A stretch of DNA of 46,304 bases from an uncultured Pelagibacteraceae bacterium (GCA_902539035.1 CACBHL010000008.1:1-46304); one strand, 5' to 3'; positions 14,677 through 23,529 are shown, counted from the first letter of the stretch. Notes: generated from the sequence alone by a model not told the origin. Numbers and translations: made by a program.

Positions 14677-15905
14677 TAATTATTACCCAATCTCTCTTTT
14701 AAAATATCCCTGTCTTTTTTTGCATCTCCACAAGAATTTACAATTATAATTGTATCTTTACTTAGTTTTGGTGCAATTTTAATTGCCTCTGCAAATGCAT
14801 GACTAGGTTCCAAACTTGGATTTAGGTTTTCAAATTTTGTTACCATAACGTGAGCATTTAAAGCCTCTTCATCAGTTGCATAAGTGTATCTTGCTCTTTT
14901 AGTATCTTTTAAGAAACAATGGATAGGACTTACCCCTGGATAATCTAATCCAGCACTTATAGACTCTGTTTTATTTATTTGACCTTCTTTATCTTGGCAA
15001 ACATAAGAAGCAGCACCATGTAAAACTCCAATTTTAGCATTTCTACTTAATGGAGCTGCATGGAGTTTTGATTTTTTTGGTCCGCCTGCTTCGACTCCAA
15101 TAAGTTCAATTTGTTTTTTGTCAAAATCTATAAATTCACTCCAGAAGCCATAAGCCGAACTTCCACCACCCACACAATTAATTAATTTAATTTTTTTTGG
15201 AATTTTGTTAAATTCAGATTTTAATTGTAGCTTTAATTCTCTGGAAATTTGAGCAGTGCTCCAACCACATATTTTAACAAATATATTTGGACCCACAGTA
15301 CTACCAACACACATATGAGTATCATCACAATTTGACACCCAATATCTCATACATTCACTAACAGCATCTACCAAAGTCTGACTACCAGAATACACAGGAA
15401 CGATTTCTGCTCCATTTTTTTTCATTGCATCGCAATTCGGTTTTTGCCTTTTAATATCTTTAGCACCCATGAAAATTTTACATTTCAAGCCAAACTTTTT
15501 TGCAGCCATACTCAGCATTTTTCCAGCATACCCCGCACCTGTGTCACCAACGATATATTTTTTACCCATAGCCTTGCAAAGAAGTGCATGTACAGTTGCA
15601 TTATATATTTTATGAGCACCACCATTGGCTTCAGAAACAACTTTAGCCCATATTTGAGCACCACCTAGATGATCAGATAAATTTTCTAATTTTACAAAAG
15701 AGGTTGGAGAGCCAATATAATTTTTAAAATAGTGGTCTCTCTTTTTAATAAAATTTTTATTTTTTCTTAATTTTTTAAATTCCTCTGTTAAATCTTCTAC
15801 GGGTTTTTTTAGAGTTTCAGGAATAAAGCTTCCTCCAAATTTTCCTCCCCAAAAACCAGATTGGTCATGTTGATCAATTAATGGAATACCTTTTTTAAGT
15901 TTCAT
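14676..15905 (-). CDS. trpB: Tryptophan synthase beta chain, highly divergent
   Basis: PLP enzyme expected to condense indole with serine. It occupies the trpB slot between trpF and trpA, is 409 residues long and keeps family landmarks: GGKFGGSFIPETL near the N-terminus, the PLP lysine K99 in GGAHK, the phosphate loop CVGGGSSAYG (244-253), GVEAGG, GVLHG, SISAGLDYPGVSP and LEPSHA. It departs from the norm at catalytic positions: D121 in GDTGAG replaces the catalytic Glu (Salmonella 109), E307 replaces the Asp of the xADGQI motif (305), and C392 replaces the Ser near the pyridine nitrogen (377). The KREDLNHTGAHK segment reads KVVSEANGGAHK. The frame is intact, so this is not decay. Confidence 0.85.
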   Translation of the reverse strand: MKLKKGIPLIDQHDQSGFWGGKFGGSFIPETLKKPVEDLTEEFKKLRKNKNFIKKRDHYFKNYIGSPTSFVKLENLSDHLGGAQIWAKVVSEANGGAHKIYNATVHALLCKAMGKKYIVGDTGAGYAGKMLSMAAKKFGLKCKIFMGAKDIKRQKPNCDAMKKNGAEIVPVYSGSQTLVDAVSECMRYWVSNCDDTHMCVGSTVGPNIFVKICGWSTAQISRELKLQLKSEFNKIPKKIKLINCVGGGSSAYGFWSEFIDFDKKQIELIGVEAGGPKKSKLHAAPLSRNAKIGVLHGAASYVCQDKEGQINKTESISAGLDYPGVSPIHCFLKDTKRARYTYATDEEALNAHVMVTKFENLNPSLEPSHAFAEAIKIAPKLSKDTIIIVNSCGDAKKDRDILKERLGNN

Positions 15906-16524
15906 TTTTAAATTGTTTTACTTTATTTAAAAAAATTTCTATTTTTGACAGATCTTTTAATCCAGAAGTTTCTAAGCCTCCAGACAAATCTATAAAATCT
16001 GCTATTTTCCCATAATTTTCAAGATCATCGCTGTATTTAATGTTACCAGCAATCATTAATTGTTTATTAATTTTTATATCTTTTATTAGATCATGATCAA
16101 AGGATTCACTCTTTTCATAACCCCTACTATCAAATAAATAAATATCAGTTACTTCATTAAAATCTTGATATTTTTCCAGATCTGATTTGTCTTTAATAGT
16201 AAATGCAGTAATTATTTTTTTATTATAATTTATTTTGATAGAATTTATTTGTTCAGGGGTGCAATCATATAACTGGTAATAGTCAAACGGTAGTTTTTTG
16301 ATTTTTTCCAATATTTCTTCATTTGGTCTTACTAATACAGCAACATACTGACAATTATTTTTATTTATATTTAATAACTTTTCTAATTTCTTAAACTCAA
16401 CATATCTAGGACTTTTTTGATAGTTACAAATAAAACCAATAAATTTTGGTGGATATGGATGATTAACGATGAAGCTTAATGTATTTGGATCAGAAACTCC
16501 ACAGATTTTACAGCCCTTGATCAT
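15895..16524 (-). CDS. trpF: Phosphoribosylanthranilate isomerase
   Basis: Isomerises phosphoribosylanthranilate in tryptophan synthesis. The 209-residue TIM barrel begins with KICGVSDP (C8 is the catalytic cysteine) and has GFICNYQKSPRYV, the D132 of FDSRG matching the catalytic Asp, IAGN and IDLSGGLETSGLKD, corresponding to the phosphate site. Two motifs are weak: the loop after D132, usually GGTGK, reads YEKSES, and QLHG reads QLYD. It overlaps trpB by 11 nt and pyrF by 4 nt. Identity rests on motif order and the trpF-trpB-trpA context. Confidence 0.85.
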   Translation of the reverse strand: MIKGCKICGVSDPNTLSFIVNHPYPPKFIGFICNYQKSPRYVEFKKLEKLLNINKNNCQYVAVLVRPNEEILEKIKKLPFDYYQLYDCTPEQINSIKINYNKKIITAFTIKDKSDLEKYQDFNEVTDIYLFDSRGYEKSESFDHDLIKDIKINKQLMIAGNIKYSDDLENYGKIADFIDLSGGLETSGLKDLSKIEIFLNKVKQFKNET

Positions 16525-17213
16525 TTGCTTAAATGATCAATTAATTTTTTTACATTATATTTAATATTTCCTTTGGTAAGTGACCTTCCCATTACAACCC
16601 CTGAAACTTTATTCTTAAAAGCATCTTTTGGAGTCATTACCCTTGCTTGATCATTTGAATTATCTCCTGGAAGTCTTATGCCAGGTGTTATTATCAAAAA
16701 ATTTTTAAATTTTTTCCTTATCATTTTTGATTCTTGTGGTGAGCACACAATTCCATCACAACCTGACTTTTTTATAAGTTCAGCTTGTTTTAAAACTAAT
16801 TGTTGAACATTCTTTGTATGGCCTATCTGTTTCAAAGATTTATTATTTAAGCTTGTTAAAATTGTAACACCTAGGACTTTTAGGTTTTTGTTAATTTTTT
16901 TAGCATGTTTTTTTGAGGCTTTTAGCATATCTAGACCACCATTTGCATGAACAGTAATATACTTACAATTTTTTAAATCCTTTAAGCTTTCGATTGCTGA
17001 AAGAGCAGTTTGTGGAATGTCATTTATTTTTAAATCTAACCAAAAATCTTTTTTAAACCTTTCAAGGAACTTTCTTCCATTTTTTGAGTAGAAAAGTTGT
17101 AATCCAAACTTTGGTATTATCTTTAGTTTATTATTTTTTGTTTGGACAATAATATTTTTAATTTTTTTTATCTCTGATGCATCACATGCAACAAATATAA
17201 TCTTATTCTTCAT
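16521..17213 (-). CDS. pyrF: Orotidine 5'-phosphate decarboxylase
   Basis: Last step of UMP synthesis. The 230-residue TIM barrel has the catalytic array D60-L-K62-I-N-D65 in FWLDLKINDIPQT, ITVHANGG, VTILTS, DGIVCSPQE, ITPGIRLPGD followed by the conserved DQARVMTP, and VMGRSLTKG at the phosphate site. The usual ALD near the N-terminus is ACD. The start lies 11 nt inside ihfB and the stop overlaps trpF by 4 nt, so the gene is embedded in the rpsA-ihfB-pyrF-trp run. Confidence 0.93.
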   Translation of the reverse strand: MKNKIIFVACDASEIKKIKNIIVQTKNNKLKIIPKFGLQLFYSKNGRKFLERFKKDFWLDLKINDIPQTALSAIESLKDLKNCKYITVHANGGLDMLKASKKHAKKINKNLKVLGVTILTSLNNKSLKQIGHTKNVQQLVLKQAELIKKSGCDGIVCSPQESKMIRKKFKNFLIITPGIRLPGDNSNDQARVMTPKDAFKNKVSGVVMGRSLTKGNIKYNVKKLIDHLSK

Positions 17214-17493
17214 TATTTAATTTTTTAAACAAGTCTTTAGACATTTTAAAGTGAATAGTTTTTTTTTCAGGGGTATTGACCTTTTCGCCTGTTTTAGGAT
17301 TTCTTGATATTCTAGCTTTTTGAATATTCGTTGAAAATACACCAAAACCTCTAAGTTCTACACGGTCTCCTCTTCTTAAAGTTTTTTTAATTTCCACTAA
17401 AATTATGTTTGTAAATTTCTCTAGGTCTTTTTTTAAGAAATTAGGATAATTATTAGATAGCTGCTTTAAAAGCTTTGATTTTACAATAGCCAA
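17203..17493 (-). CDS. ihfB: Integration host factor beta / HU-family DNA-bending protein
   Basis: A 96-residue DNABII protein that bends DNA. It has the dimerising N-terminal helices, RVELRGFGVFS, and the beta-arm RISRNPKTGEKV with the intercalating Pro, ending in a Lys-rich tail. The position directly after rpsA is the classical place of ihfB, which favours IHF-beta over HU. It starts 21 nt downstream of rpsA. Confidence 0.9.
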   Translation of the reverse strand: MAIVKSKLLKQLSNNYPNFLKKDLEKFTNIILVEIKKTLRRGDRVELRGFGVFSTNIQKARISRNPKTGEKVNTPEKKTIHFKMSKDLFKKLNNEE

Positions 17494-17514
17494 TTTAGTT
17501 CTTCTTAAATTTAA

Positions 17515-19233
17515 TTAATCTTCTTTTTTCTTTAAATCCTCAGATAATGATGAAAATGGTAAGTTTTTGCCAGAACCTTCAGATCCATATTTTTCAAGTG
17601 CTTCTTTTTTTTCAATTTCCTCTAATAACTTAATACTTAGTGTTACTTTTCGCTTACTAATATCAAGATCAGCAATCGCACAATCCAATTTCTCACCACC
17701 TGTCCATCTACTTGGCCTCGCATCAGCAGCGTTAATAGCTATTGCTGATTTTTTAATTTGAAAGTCCATTTCACAACCTTCAGGTCTCACAATTAAACCT
17801 TTATTATCTGTTGAGATAACTTTGACTGTTATAGTTTGATTTTTTGATTTATCTTTAAAGAAATCAAGAGGATCAGTTTGCGTCTGTCTCAGACCGACTC
17901 TAATTTTCTGTTCTGAAGATTTTATTTCTAAAACTTTTACTTTAATTTTATCTCCTTTTTTATACTTTGCTAGTTCTTCTTCTCCGTTGTTTAAATAAGT
18001 TAAGTCATTACAATGTAAAAAAGCATCTATATCTAGATTATCTATTTTTACGAATAAAGAGTATTCATTTTTGTTTACTATTTCACCATTAACAACACTA
18101 TCGACTGGAAACTTTTTTTCAAAAGTGTCAAAAGGATTTTCTTGTGTTAATCTATGTGATATTGCTACTCGTCTTTTTTCTTTATCAATTTCAGTAATTA
18201 TACAATTTATCTCATCTCCAACTTTAAACATTTTTTTTGCTGACACGTTTTTCTTTGTCCAACTAAGTTCACTTGAATGAAGTAACGTTGTTAAACCTGG
18301 CTCTAATTCGCAGAATGCTCCAAAATCCATCAATTTAACAACTTTAACTTTGTATACTTTGTTTAATTGATAATTTTCTATATGTTCAAATGGATCGGGT
18401 GATAATTGTTTAACCGAACATCCAACTTGTAATTTTTCTTTATCTACACTTATAACTTTTAAGTTATGTTTTTCACCAATATTAAAAACCTCATCAGGAT
18501 GATTTACCCTTGAATATGAAATTTCTTGCAAGTGTACCAAAACATCAAGTTCTCCATTTACATTAAAAAAACAACCAAAAGAACTGTAGCCTTTAACTTC
18601 TGCACCTTCTATTATGTCACCAACTTTATATTTCTCAATAATTTTTGCTTTGTCCTCTTTTTTGAAAGAGGAAATAATTTCTCTTCTGGATACACAAGCA
18701 TTGCCTCTTATTTTATCAAGTTTAATTAAAGCAAATTTTTGAGGTTCGTTCATCAAATGACTTATGTCTTTTAAAGGCTTGTCACTTATTTGAGACCCAG
18801 GTAAAAACATTAAAGAACCCGTATCTATGTGCTCAACAATACATCCACCTTTGCATTTAGATGTAATTTTACCCATGATAGGTTCGTTTTTTTCATAAGC
18901 CTCTACTAATTTATCCCAACCTTTAATTTTTTGAGCCTTACTAGCTGATACTAATACCTCCCCGTGCTTATCCTCAATTTTTTCTAAAAGCACTGCTATC
19001 TTTTCACCAATTTTAATTTTTTCTCCCAGCCCCATGCTTTTCAACTCGTTAATATCAAGTACAGGCTCTGATTTTAGTCCCTCTACAAAAAGGAAAACAA
19101 ATTTTTCAGTAATTTTATTAATTTTACCTTCAATAATCTTTCCTTCTTCTATATTAACTTTTGAAAGTTGGCTGTTAAGTAATTTTTCAAACTCTTGAGA
19201 TGCTGGATTTGATAAATCTTTATAAATTTCCAT
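17515..19233 (-). CDS. rpsA: 30S ribosomal protein S1
   Basis: Ribosomal protein S1 unfolds mRNA leaders and helps 30S binding, which matters in a genome with few strong Shine-Dalgarno sequences. The 572 residues contain six S1 repeats at about 24-90, 108-173, 195-265, 282-355, 368-440 and 455-530. Repeats 3 and 4 are the most canonical, with SSFGCFF and MDFGAFCELEPGLTTLLHSS. The start overlaps the cmk stop by one base, giving the standard aroA-cmk-rpsA-ihfB order. Confidence 0.96.
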   Translation of the reverse strand: MEIYKDLSNPASQEFEKLLNSQLSKVNIEEGKIIEGKINKITEKFVFLFVEGLKSEPVLDINELKSMGLGEKIKIGEKIAVLLEKIEDKHGEVLVSASKAQKIKGWDKLVEAYEKNEPIMGKITSKCKGGCIVEHIDTGSLMFLPGSQISDKPLKDISHLMNEPQKFALIKLDKIRGNACVSRREIISSFKKEDKAKIIEKYKVGDIIEGAEVKGYSSFGCFFNVNGELDVLVHLQEISYSRVNHPDEVFNIGEKHNLKVISVDKEKLQVGCSVKQLSPDPFEHIENYQLNKVYKVKVVKLMDFGAFCELEPGLTTLLHSSELSWTKKNVSAKKMFKVGDEINCIITEIDKEKRRVAISHRLTQENPFDTFEKKFPVDSVVNGEIVNKNEYSLFVKIDNLDIDAFLHCNDLTYLNNGEEELAKYKKGDKIKVKVLEIKSSEQKIRVGLRQTQTDPLDFFKDKSKNQTITVKVISTDNKGLIVRPEGCEMDFQIKKSAIAINAADARPSRWTGGEKLDCAIADLDISKRKVTLSIKLLEEIEKKEALEKYGSEGSGKNLPFSSLSEDLKKKED

Positions 19234-19889
19234 TAATTTGCAGTTTTCCTATCTATTATTTTTTTTATTTTTAAAAAACATGCCCTTTTAGTAAGGTTTG
19301 TCGTATTAATCAATAGAGAATCTTTTGTTCTTTTTAATGGAGATATTTTTCTCTCTAAGTCACTTTTATCGCGATTTTTAATACTTTTTAAAACCTCTTC
19401 GTAGGTAACTTTTTTTTTCAAACCCTTCAGTTCTTTATATCTTCTTGTAGCCCTAGTTTTTAAATTTGCTGTAACATAAAATTTAAAATCTGCATCTGGA
19501 ACAATATTGTAAGTAATATCTCTACCGTCAAGACAAGAACCATTATATTTTTTTGGAGGATTATAGGCAAATTTTAGTTGGAATGAATGGACTGTATTTC
19601 TAATTGTTTTCACTTTTGATATGATTGAGGCTTCAGTTCCAATATTATCAGATAATAGACTTTTATTTGAAAGGTCTTTTACTTTTAGTGATTTGATTTT
19701 AGATGCAATAAATTTTTGATTATACTTTTTAGGAAATTTAATTTTTAAAAATGCTATAAATCTATAAATTTTTCCAGTATCAAGATAGAAAAGATTATAA
19801 TGTTTAGATAAAGATTTTGCCAAAGTCCCAGCACCTGCAGCAGCAGGTGAATCAATTGCTATTTTTAAAATATTTTTTCTTTTAATCAC
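19233..19889 (-). CDS. cmk: Cytidylate kinase lacking the Walker A lysine
   Basis: Phosphorylates CMP and dCMP using ATP. The 218 residues match the family and keep the CMP-binding parts: LDTG-x-IYR (37-43), DGRDI (121-125), PDADFKFYVTA, the RATRRYKEL lid and NRDKSDLERKISPL. The P-loop is deviant: DSPAAAGAGT (13-22) where DGPxxxGKGT is expected, so A20 stands at the ATP-phosphate lysine. Codons here read GCT GCA GGT GCT GGG ACT, leaving no frame ambiguity. A lysine (K40) appears in LDTGK where Ala is usual. The aroA-cmk-rpsA context makes the gene identity secure even if catalysis is altered. Confidence 0.88.
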   Translation of the reverse strand: MIKRKNILKIAIDSPAAAGAGTLAKSLSKHYNLFYLDTGKIYRFIAFLKIKFPKKYNQKFIASKIKSLKVKDLSNKSLLSDNIGTEASIISKVKTIRNTVHSFQLKFAYNPPKKYNGSCLDGRDITYNIVPDADFKFYVTANLKTRATRRYKELKGLKKKVTYEEVLKSIKNRDKSDLERKISPLKRTKDSLLINTTNLTKRACFLKIKKIIDRKTAN

Positions 19890-21208
19890 TGTTTTTTAAT
19901 TTCATTTAAAATTTTTAAAAAGTTTGGAAACGAGGACTTTATAGAGTCTTTGTCAAAAATTTTCCATTTTCCCCCAAATGTAGAGGCTGCAATTACACTG
20001 GTCATAAATACACGATGATCTTTTAAGTAATTCTTAATTTCAATTTTTTTATTTATATTTAAATTAGGGTTACCATAAATCTTAATTGAGTCTTTTGTTT
20101 TTATAGTTTTAACACCCATTAAATTTAAAATTTTATTACCCCAGTCCAGTCTTGGGCTTTCTTTGTGATTTAACTCAGCTAGATTTTTAAAAAAAGAAAT
20201 ACCTTTTGCCTTAGCAGCAATTAAAAAAATAACTAAAAACTCATCTATTGCTTTACTATTAATTTTTGATGGACAATTTATAGGTTTTATAGATTTTGGA
20301 CTTACGATTTTTATGTCTGCCACTTTTTCACCTTTATAAACTTTTTTATTTTTGTAGTAAATTTTTACACCCATTCTTTTCAATATTGTAATTATTCCTG
20401 TCCTAGATGAGTTTATATTAACATTTTTTATAATTAAGATGGAATTATCTGTTAAGACCGTAAGTGCAATAAAAAATGCACCAGAACTTATATCAGAAGG
20501 TATATTGTAGTTAAGAGCCTGAATTTTTTTTACCTTATTGACTTTTATTTCGTCATAGTTTTTTTTATTTTTAATTACTATCGGTAAATTAAGGTGTTTA
20601 CATAAAAGCTCCGTGTGGTTTCTTGATTTTTTGGCTTTAATTATTGTAGTACCATTTGTTCTCATACCAGCAAATATCACTGCACTTTTGCACTGTGCTG
20701 AACCTTTGTTCTCTTTATACCGAATAGACTTTAATTTCTTGGCACCAATCATACTGAGTGGTAAATTTTTAAATTTATTTAATTTAAATTTTGCTCCAAA
20801 CCTACTTAATGGATCAGAAATCCTTTTGAAGTCTCTCTTTGAAAGGCTTTTATCACCAACAAGTTTTATTAAATTTGGACTATTAATTAATAAACCTAAA
20901 ATTAGTCTTCCTAAAGTTCCAGAGTTTTTGCAATCGATAGACAAATTTTGTTTATAGGTATATCCATCAATTCCTCTGCCATATATTTTACATTCATTTT
21001 TATTTAATTTTACTTTAATTCCTAGTTTTTTTACTGCATTAATTGCAGCAAATACATCTTCTGACATTAATAAATTTTTTGATGTAGAAATTCCACTACC
21101 TAAAGATGCAAACAGTACCCACCTGATACTAATACTTTTATCTCCACTTATTGAAATTGTTTTATTAAATTGACTTATCTTTTTTTTTAAAATTATAAAA
21201 TCTGGCAT
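19886..21208 (-). CDS. aroA: 3-phosphoshikimate 1-carboxyvinyltransferase (EPSP synthase)
   Basis: Sixth step of the shikimate pathway, joining PEP to shikimate 3-phosphate. The 440-residue two-domain enzyme has ISGDKSISIR (K-S and Arg substrate contacts; SHR or SNR is commoner), KNSGTLGR in the PEP-binding loop, SAQCKSAVIFAG, SRNHTE, SDISSGAFF, AIDEF with the catalytic Asp, HKESPRL with the Glu and Arg, and KDHRVFM with the final Arg. SAQ and the GDKS form point to a class II-like enzyme. It overlaps cmk by 4 nt (ATGA). Confidence 0.93.
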   Translation of the reverse strand: MPDFIILKKKISQFNKTISISGDKSISIRWVLFASLGSGISTSKNLLMSEDVFAAINAVKKLGIKVKLNKNECKIYGRGIDGYTYKQNLSIDCKNSGTLGRLILGLLINSPNLIKLVGDKSLSKRDFKRISDPLSRFGAKFKLNKFKNLPLSMIGAKKLKSIRYKENKGSAQCKSAVIFAGMRTNGTTIIKAKKSRNHTELLCKHLNLPIVIKNKKNYDEIKVNKVKKIQALNYNIPSDISSGAFFIALTVLTDNSILIIKNVNINSSRTGIITILKRMGVKIYYKNKKVYKGEKVADIKIVSPKSIKPINCPSKINSKAIDEFLVIFLIAAKAKGISFFKNLAELNHKESPRLDWGNKILNLMGVKTIKTKDSIKIYGNPNLNINKKIEIKNYLKDHRVFMTSVIAASTFGGKWKIFDKDSIKSSFPNFLKILNEIKKQ

Positions 21209-21213
21209 TGATT

Positions 21214-21990
21214 TTAGTTAAATTTGAAACTGTCACCAAAGTATGCGTTTTTTGCATTAGTATCTCTAACTAAATTAGAAGGGGTATCTTGTGCAATTAT
21301 TTTTCCGTTGCTCAATATCATTGCAACATCTACACAAGCCAGTAAATCTCTTGCTTGGTGGTCACATATACATATAGTTATTTGGTTTTCTTGTTGAAGA
21401 TTAACAATAATTTCTTGCAACATTTTAATAGTAAGTACATCAAGAGCTGCAAAGCATTCATCAAGAAGCAAAACTTTAGGCTCACTAAGTAATGATAAAG
21501 CTATGACTAATTTTTTTTTTTGTCCACCAGATAAAAATTTAGCTTTTATATCTTTTAGGTTATCTAATTCAAACCTTGATAGTAAAAAATTAATCCTATC
21601 TATTCTTAAATTTTTGTTTTCGATAACAATTTCACTTATTGCTTTTAAGTTGTCATGTAAGGTGAGGTCATTAAAATAACCCCCATATTGAGGAACATAA
21701 CCAACCTTAAATTCTTTGGTTCTTAAATAAATAGGATAATCAGTAACATCTTGTCCAGCAATCTTAATTTTTCCACTGTTGGGTGATATTAGTCCTGTAA
21801 TTAAATTGAATATACTGCTTTTGCCGACACCATTAGGACCAAGCATCCCAAAAATTTGACTTTCATTAATTTTGAAATTTATATTATCAAGGATCAATCT
21901 ATTTCCATAAGAAAGTGATACATTTTCAAGTTCTATAATTGATTTGATATTTTTAAATGATTTTATTCTAAATTTTTTTATTATTGCCAT
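21214..21990 (-). CDS. lptB: LPS export ABC transporter ATPase
   Basis: Cytoplasmic ATPase of the LptB2FGC complex that drives LPS to the outer membrane. The 258 residues include Walker A GPNGVGKSS, the LptB-specific Q-loop region YVPQYGGYFNDLTL, signature LSGGQKKK, Walker B VLLLDECFAALD (DEP is usual, here DEC), switch histidine ICDHQARD and the C-terminal AYFGDSF, matching the family's YLG-x2-F. It starts directly after lptC. The N-terminus has about 18 extra basic residues before the ABC core. Confidence 0.92.
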   Translation of the reverse strand: MAIIKKFRIKSFKNIKSIIELENVSLSYGNRLILDNINFKINESQIFGMLGPNGVGKSSIFNLITGLISPNSGKIKIAGQDVTDYPIYLRTKEFKVGYVPQYGGYFNDLTLHDNLKAISEIVIENKNLRIDRINFLLSRFELDNLKDIKAKFLSGGQKKKLVIALSLLSEPKVLLLDECFAALDVLTIKMLQEIIVNLQQENQITICICDHQARDLLACVDVAMILSNGKIIAQDTPSNLVRDTNAKNAYFGDSFKFN

Positions 21991-22560
21991 TTAATTAAAG
22001 CTTTTTATTTTTACTTTTTTTTTGTCTTCATACATAAAAATTTTTGTTTTTTTTGTTTCCAGGTCAATTTCTACTGCATCTGCTTTTATCATGCTACTCA
22101 AATTAGAATAGGTTACATTCTTTGACAATAACATTAAATTTCTTACGATTGAAAAATCTAAATAATCCCCGTAAATTTTGTCATTTGAATTTTCAATTTT
22201 TACGTTTTTTGAGAAAATTGTATCGTTATTACCTATATTATATTTTCCAAAATCTGATTTAATCATAATATTACTTTTATCTACTAAATTAATTATTCCC
22301 AAAACATCAGTTAAAAATATTTCATTAGGATTTTGATAATCAATCTCTCCTAGTGATGCTCTAATTATATATTTATTACCTTTTGTATCTTGAGACTCAT
22401 ACATTACATTTTCTATGAAACTGGAGCTATATGAGAGATTATCTTTTTCATTATTTTCTGCTTTAATAACTTTAGTTTCTTCAGAAAACTTAGACGGAAA
22501 AAATACAAAAACAGATATAAAAAGAATTGTTAAGATTAATGCTATAACTTTTTTATTCAT
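21991..22560 (-). CDS. lptC: LPS export protein LptC
   Basis: Bitopic inner-membrane protein that passes LPS from LptB2FG toward the periplasmic bridge. The 189 residues start with a transmembrane helix (about 4-22, IALILTILFISVFVF) and continue with a beta-rich periplasmic domain typical of LptC/LptA jellyrolls (repeated short strands such as KYIIRASLGEIDY and VKIENSNDKIYGDYLDF). It sits between kdsD and lptB, the standard place, but no lptA gene lies between it and lptB. Confidence 0.82.
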   Translation of the reverse strand: MNKKVIALILTILFISVFVFFPSKFSEETKVIKAENNEKDNLSYSSSFIENVMYESQDTKGNKYIIRASLGEIDYQNPNEIFLTDVLGIINLVDKSNIMIKSDFGKYNIGNNDTIFSKNVKIENSNDKIYGDYLDFSIVRNLMLLSKNVTYSNLSSMIKADAVEIDLETKKTKIFMYEDKKKVKIKSFN

Positions 22561-23529
22561 TTATTTAACATCTGACTGCAAAATGTTATGTATATGAACT
22601 ATTCCAACTGTTTTTGACTTATTTTTTTTATCATAAACACATAATGATGTTATTTTTCTACCATTCATAATTGATAAGGCTTTTGCCGCTAACACATTTT
22701 TTTCTACACCTATTGGATTACTTGTCATTATTTCTTTAACCTTCATGGAATGTAAATCAATTTTTTTTTCGTTAAATCTTCTAATTTGACCGTCAGTTAT
22801 AATACCTATTGTTTTTTTTCTATCATTTTGAGCCAACAATACACCTAATTTTTTTTGGTTTAAAATTTTTAATGCTTTTTTCATTTGAAGTTTATGACTT
22901 ACAAATGGTATTTTATTTCCTGTCAACATTACATCTTCTACAGTTTTAAGTTGTGCTCCTAAACTTCCAGATGGATGAATTTTTTTAAAATCTAGTCGAC
23001 CAAATTTTTTGTATTGCATTGACGCTATTGCTAAAGCATCTCCTATGGCCAATTGCACTATGGTGCTGGATGTTGGGACAATATCACCTGACTCTTTTAC
23101 AGGAGGTATAAGAATTTTTATATCTGATGCCTTAAATAAAGCTGAATTTTTTTTTGAAACTATTCCAATTAATAAAATCTTATTTCGATTAGCAAATTGT
23201 ATTATATTTTTAAGTTCATTAGTTTCTCCTGAGTAACTAATTAGAATTAAGATATCTTTTTTTGAAATACTTCCTAAGTCACCATGTGAAGAGTCTCCTG
23301 CAGAAAGATTAAACGAAGGAGTACCAACTGAAGAAAGTGTAGCTGAAATTTTTGATGCAATTATTCCACTTTTGCCTACACCACATAATATTACTTTTGA
23401 TTGACACTTTGCAATTTTTACTACTGCTTGGTTAAATGAATTATTAATTTTTTTTTTTAACTTTTGTAAAGCTTTTATCTCAAGATTAATTACTTCTTTT
23501 GCTATGGGTATATAATTATTTTTTCTCAT
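22561..23529 (-). CDS. kdsD: Arabinose-5-phosphate isomerase (SIS + 2 CBS)
   Basis: Converts ribulose 5-phosphate to arabinose 5-phosphate, the first step of Kdo synthesis. The 322 residues contain a SIS domain (about 30-180) with LCGVGKSGIIA, SAGDSSHGDLG and ISYSGETNEL, the linking KIHPSGSLG, and two CBS domains (about 205-320) with VMLTGNKIPFV and IMTSNPIGV. Placement before lptC-lptB, together with kdsB elsewhere in the window, ties it to LPS supply. It directly abuts rnd upstream. Confidence 0.93.
   Translation of the reverse strand: MRKNNYIPIAKEVINLEIKALQKLKKKINNSFNQAVVKIAKCQSKVILCGVGKSGIIASKISATLSSVGTPSFNLSAGDSSHGDLGSISKKDILILISYSGETNELKNIIQFANRNKILLIGIVSKKNSALFKASDIKILIPPVKESGDIVPTSSTIVQLAIGDALAIASMQYKKFGRLDFKKIHPSGSLGAQLKTVEDVMLTGNKIPFVSHKLQMKKALKILNQKKLGVLLAQNDRKKTIGIITDGQIRRFNEKKIDLHSMKVKEIMTSNPIGVEKNVLAAKALSIMNGRKITSLCVYDKKNKSKTVGIVHIHNILQSDVK

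Noticed and set aside
14676..15905. trpB as a pseudogene
   Set aside because: The frame is open over 409 codons, with PLP lysine, phosphate loop and operon couplings intact.
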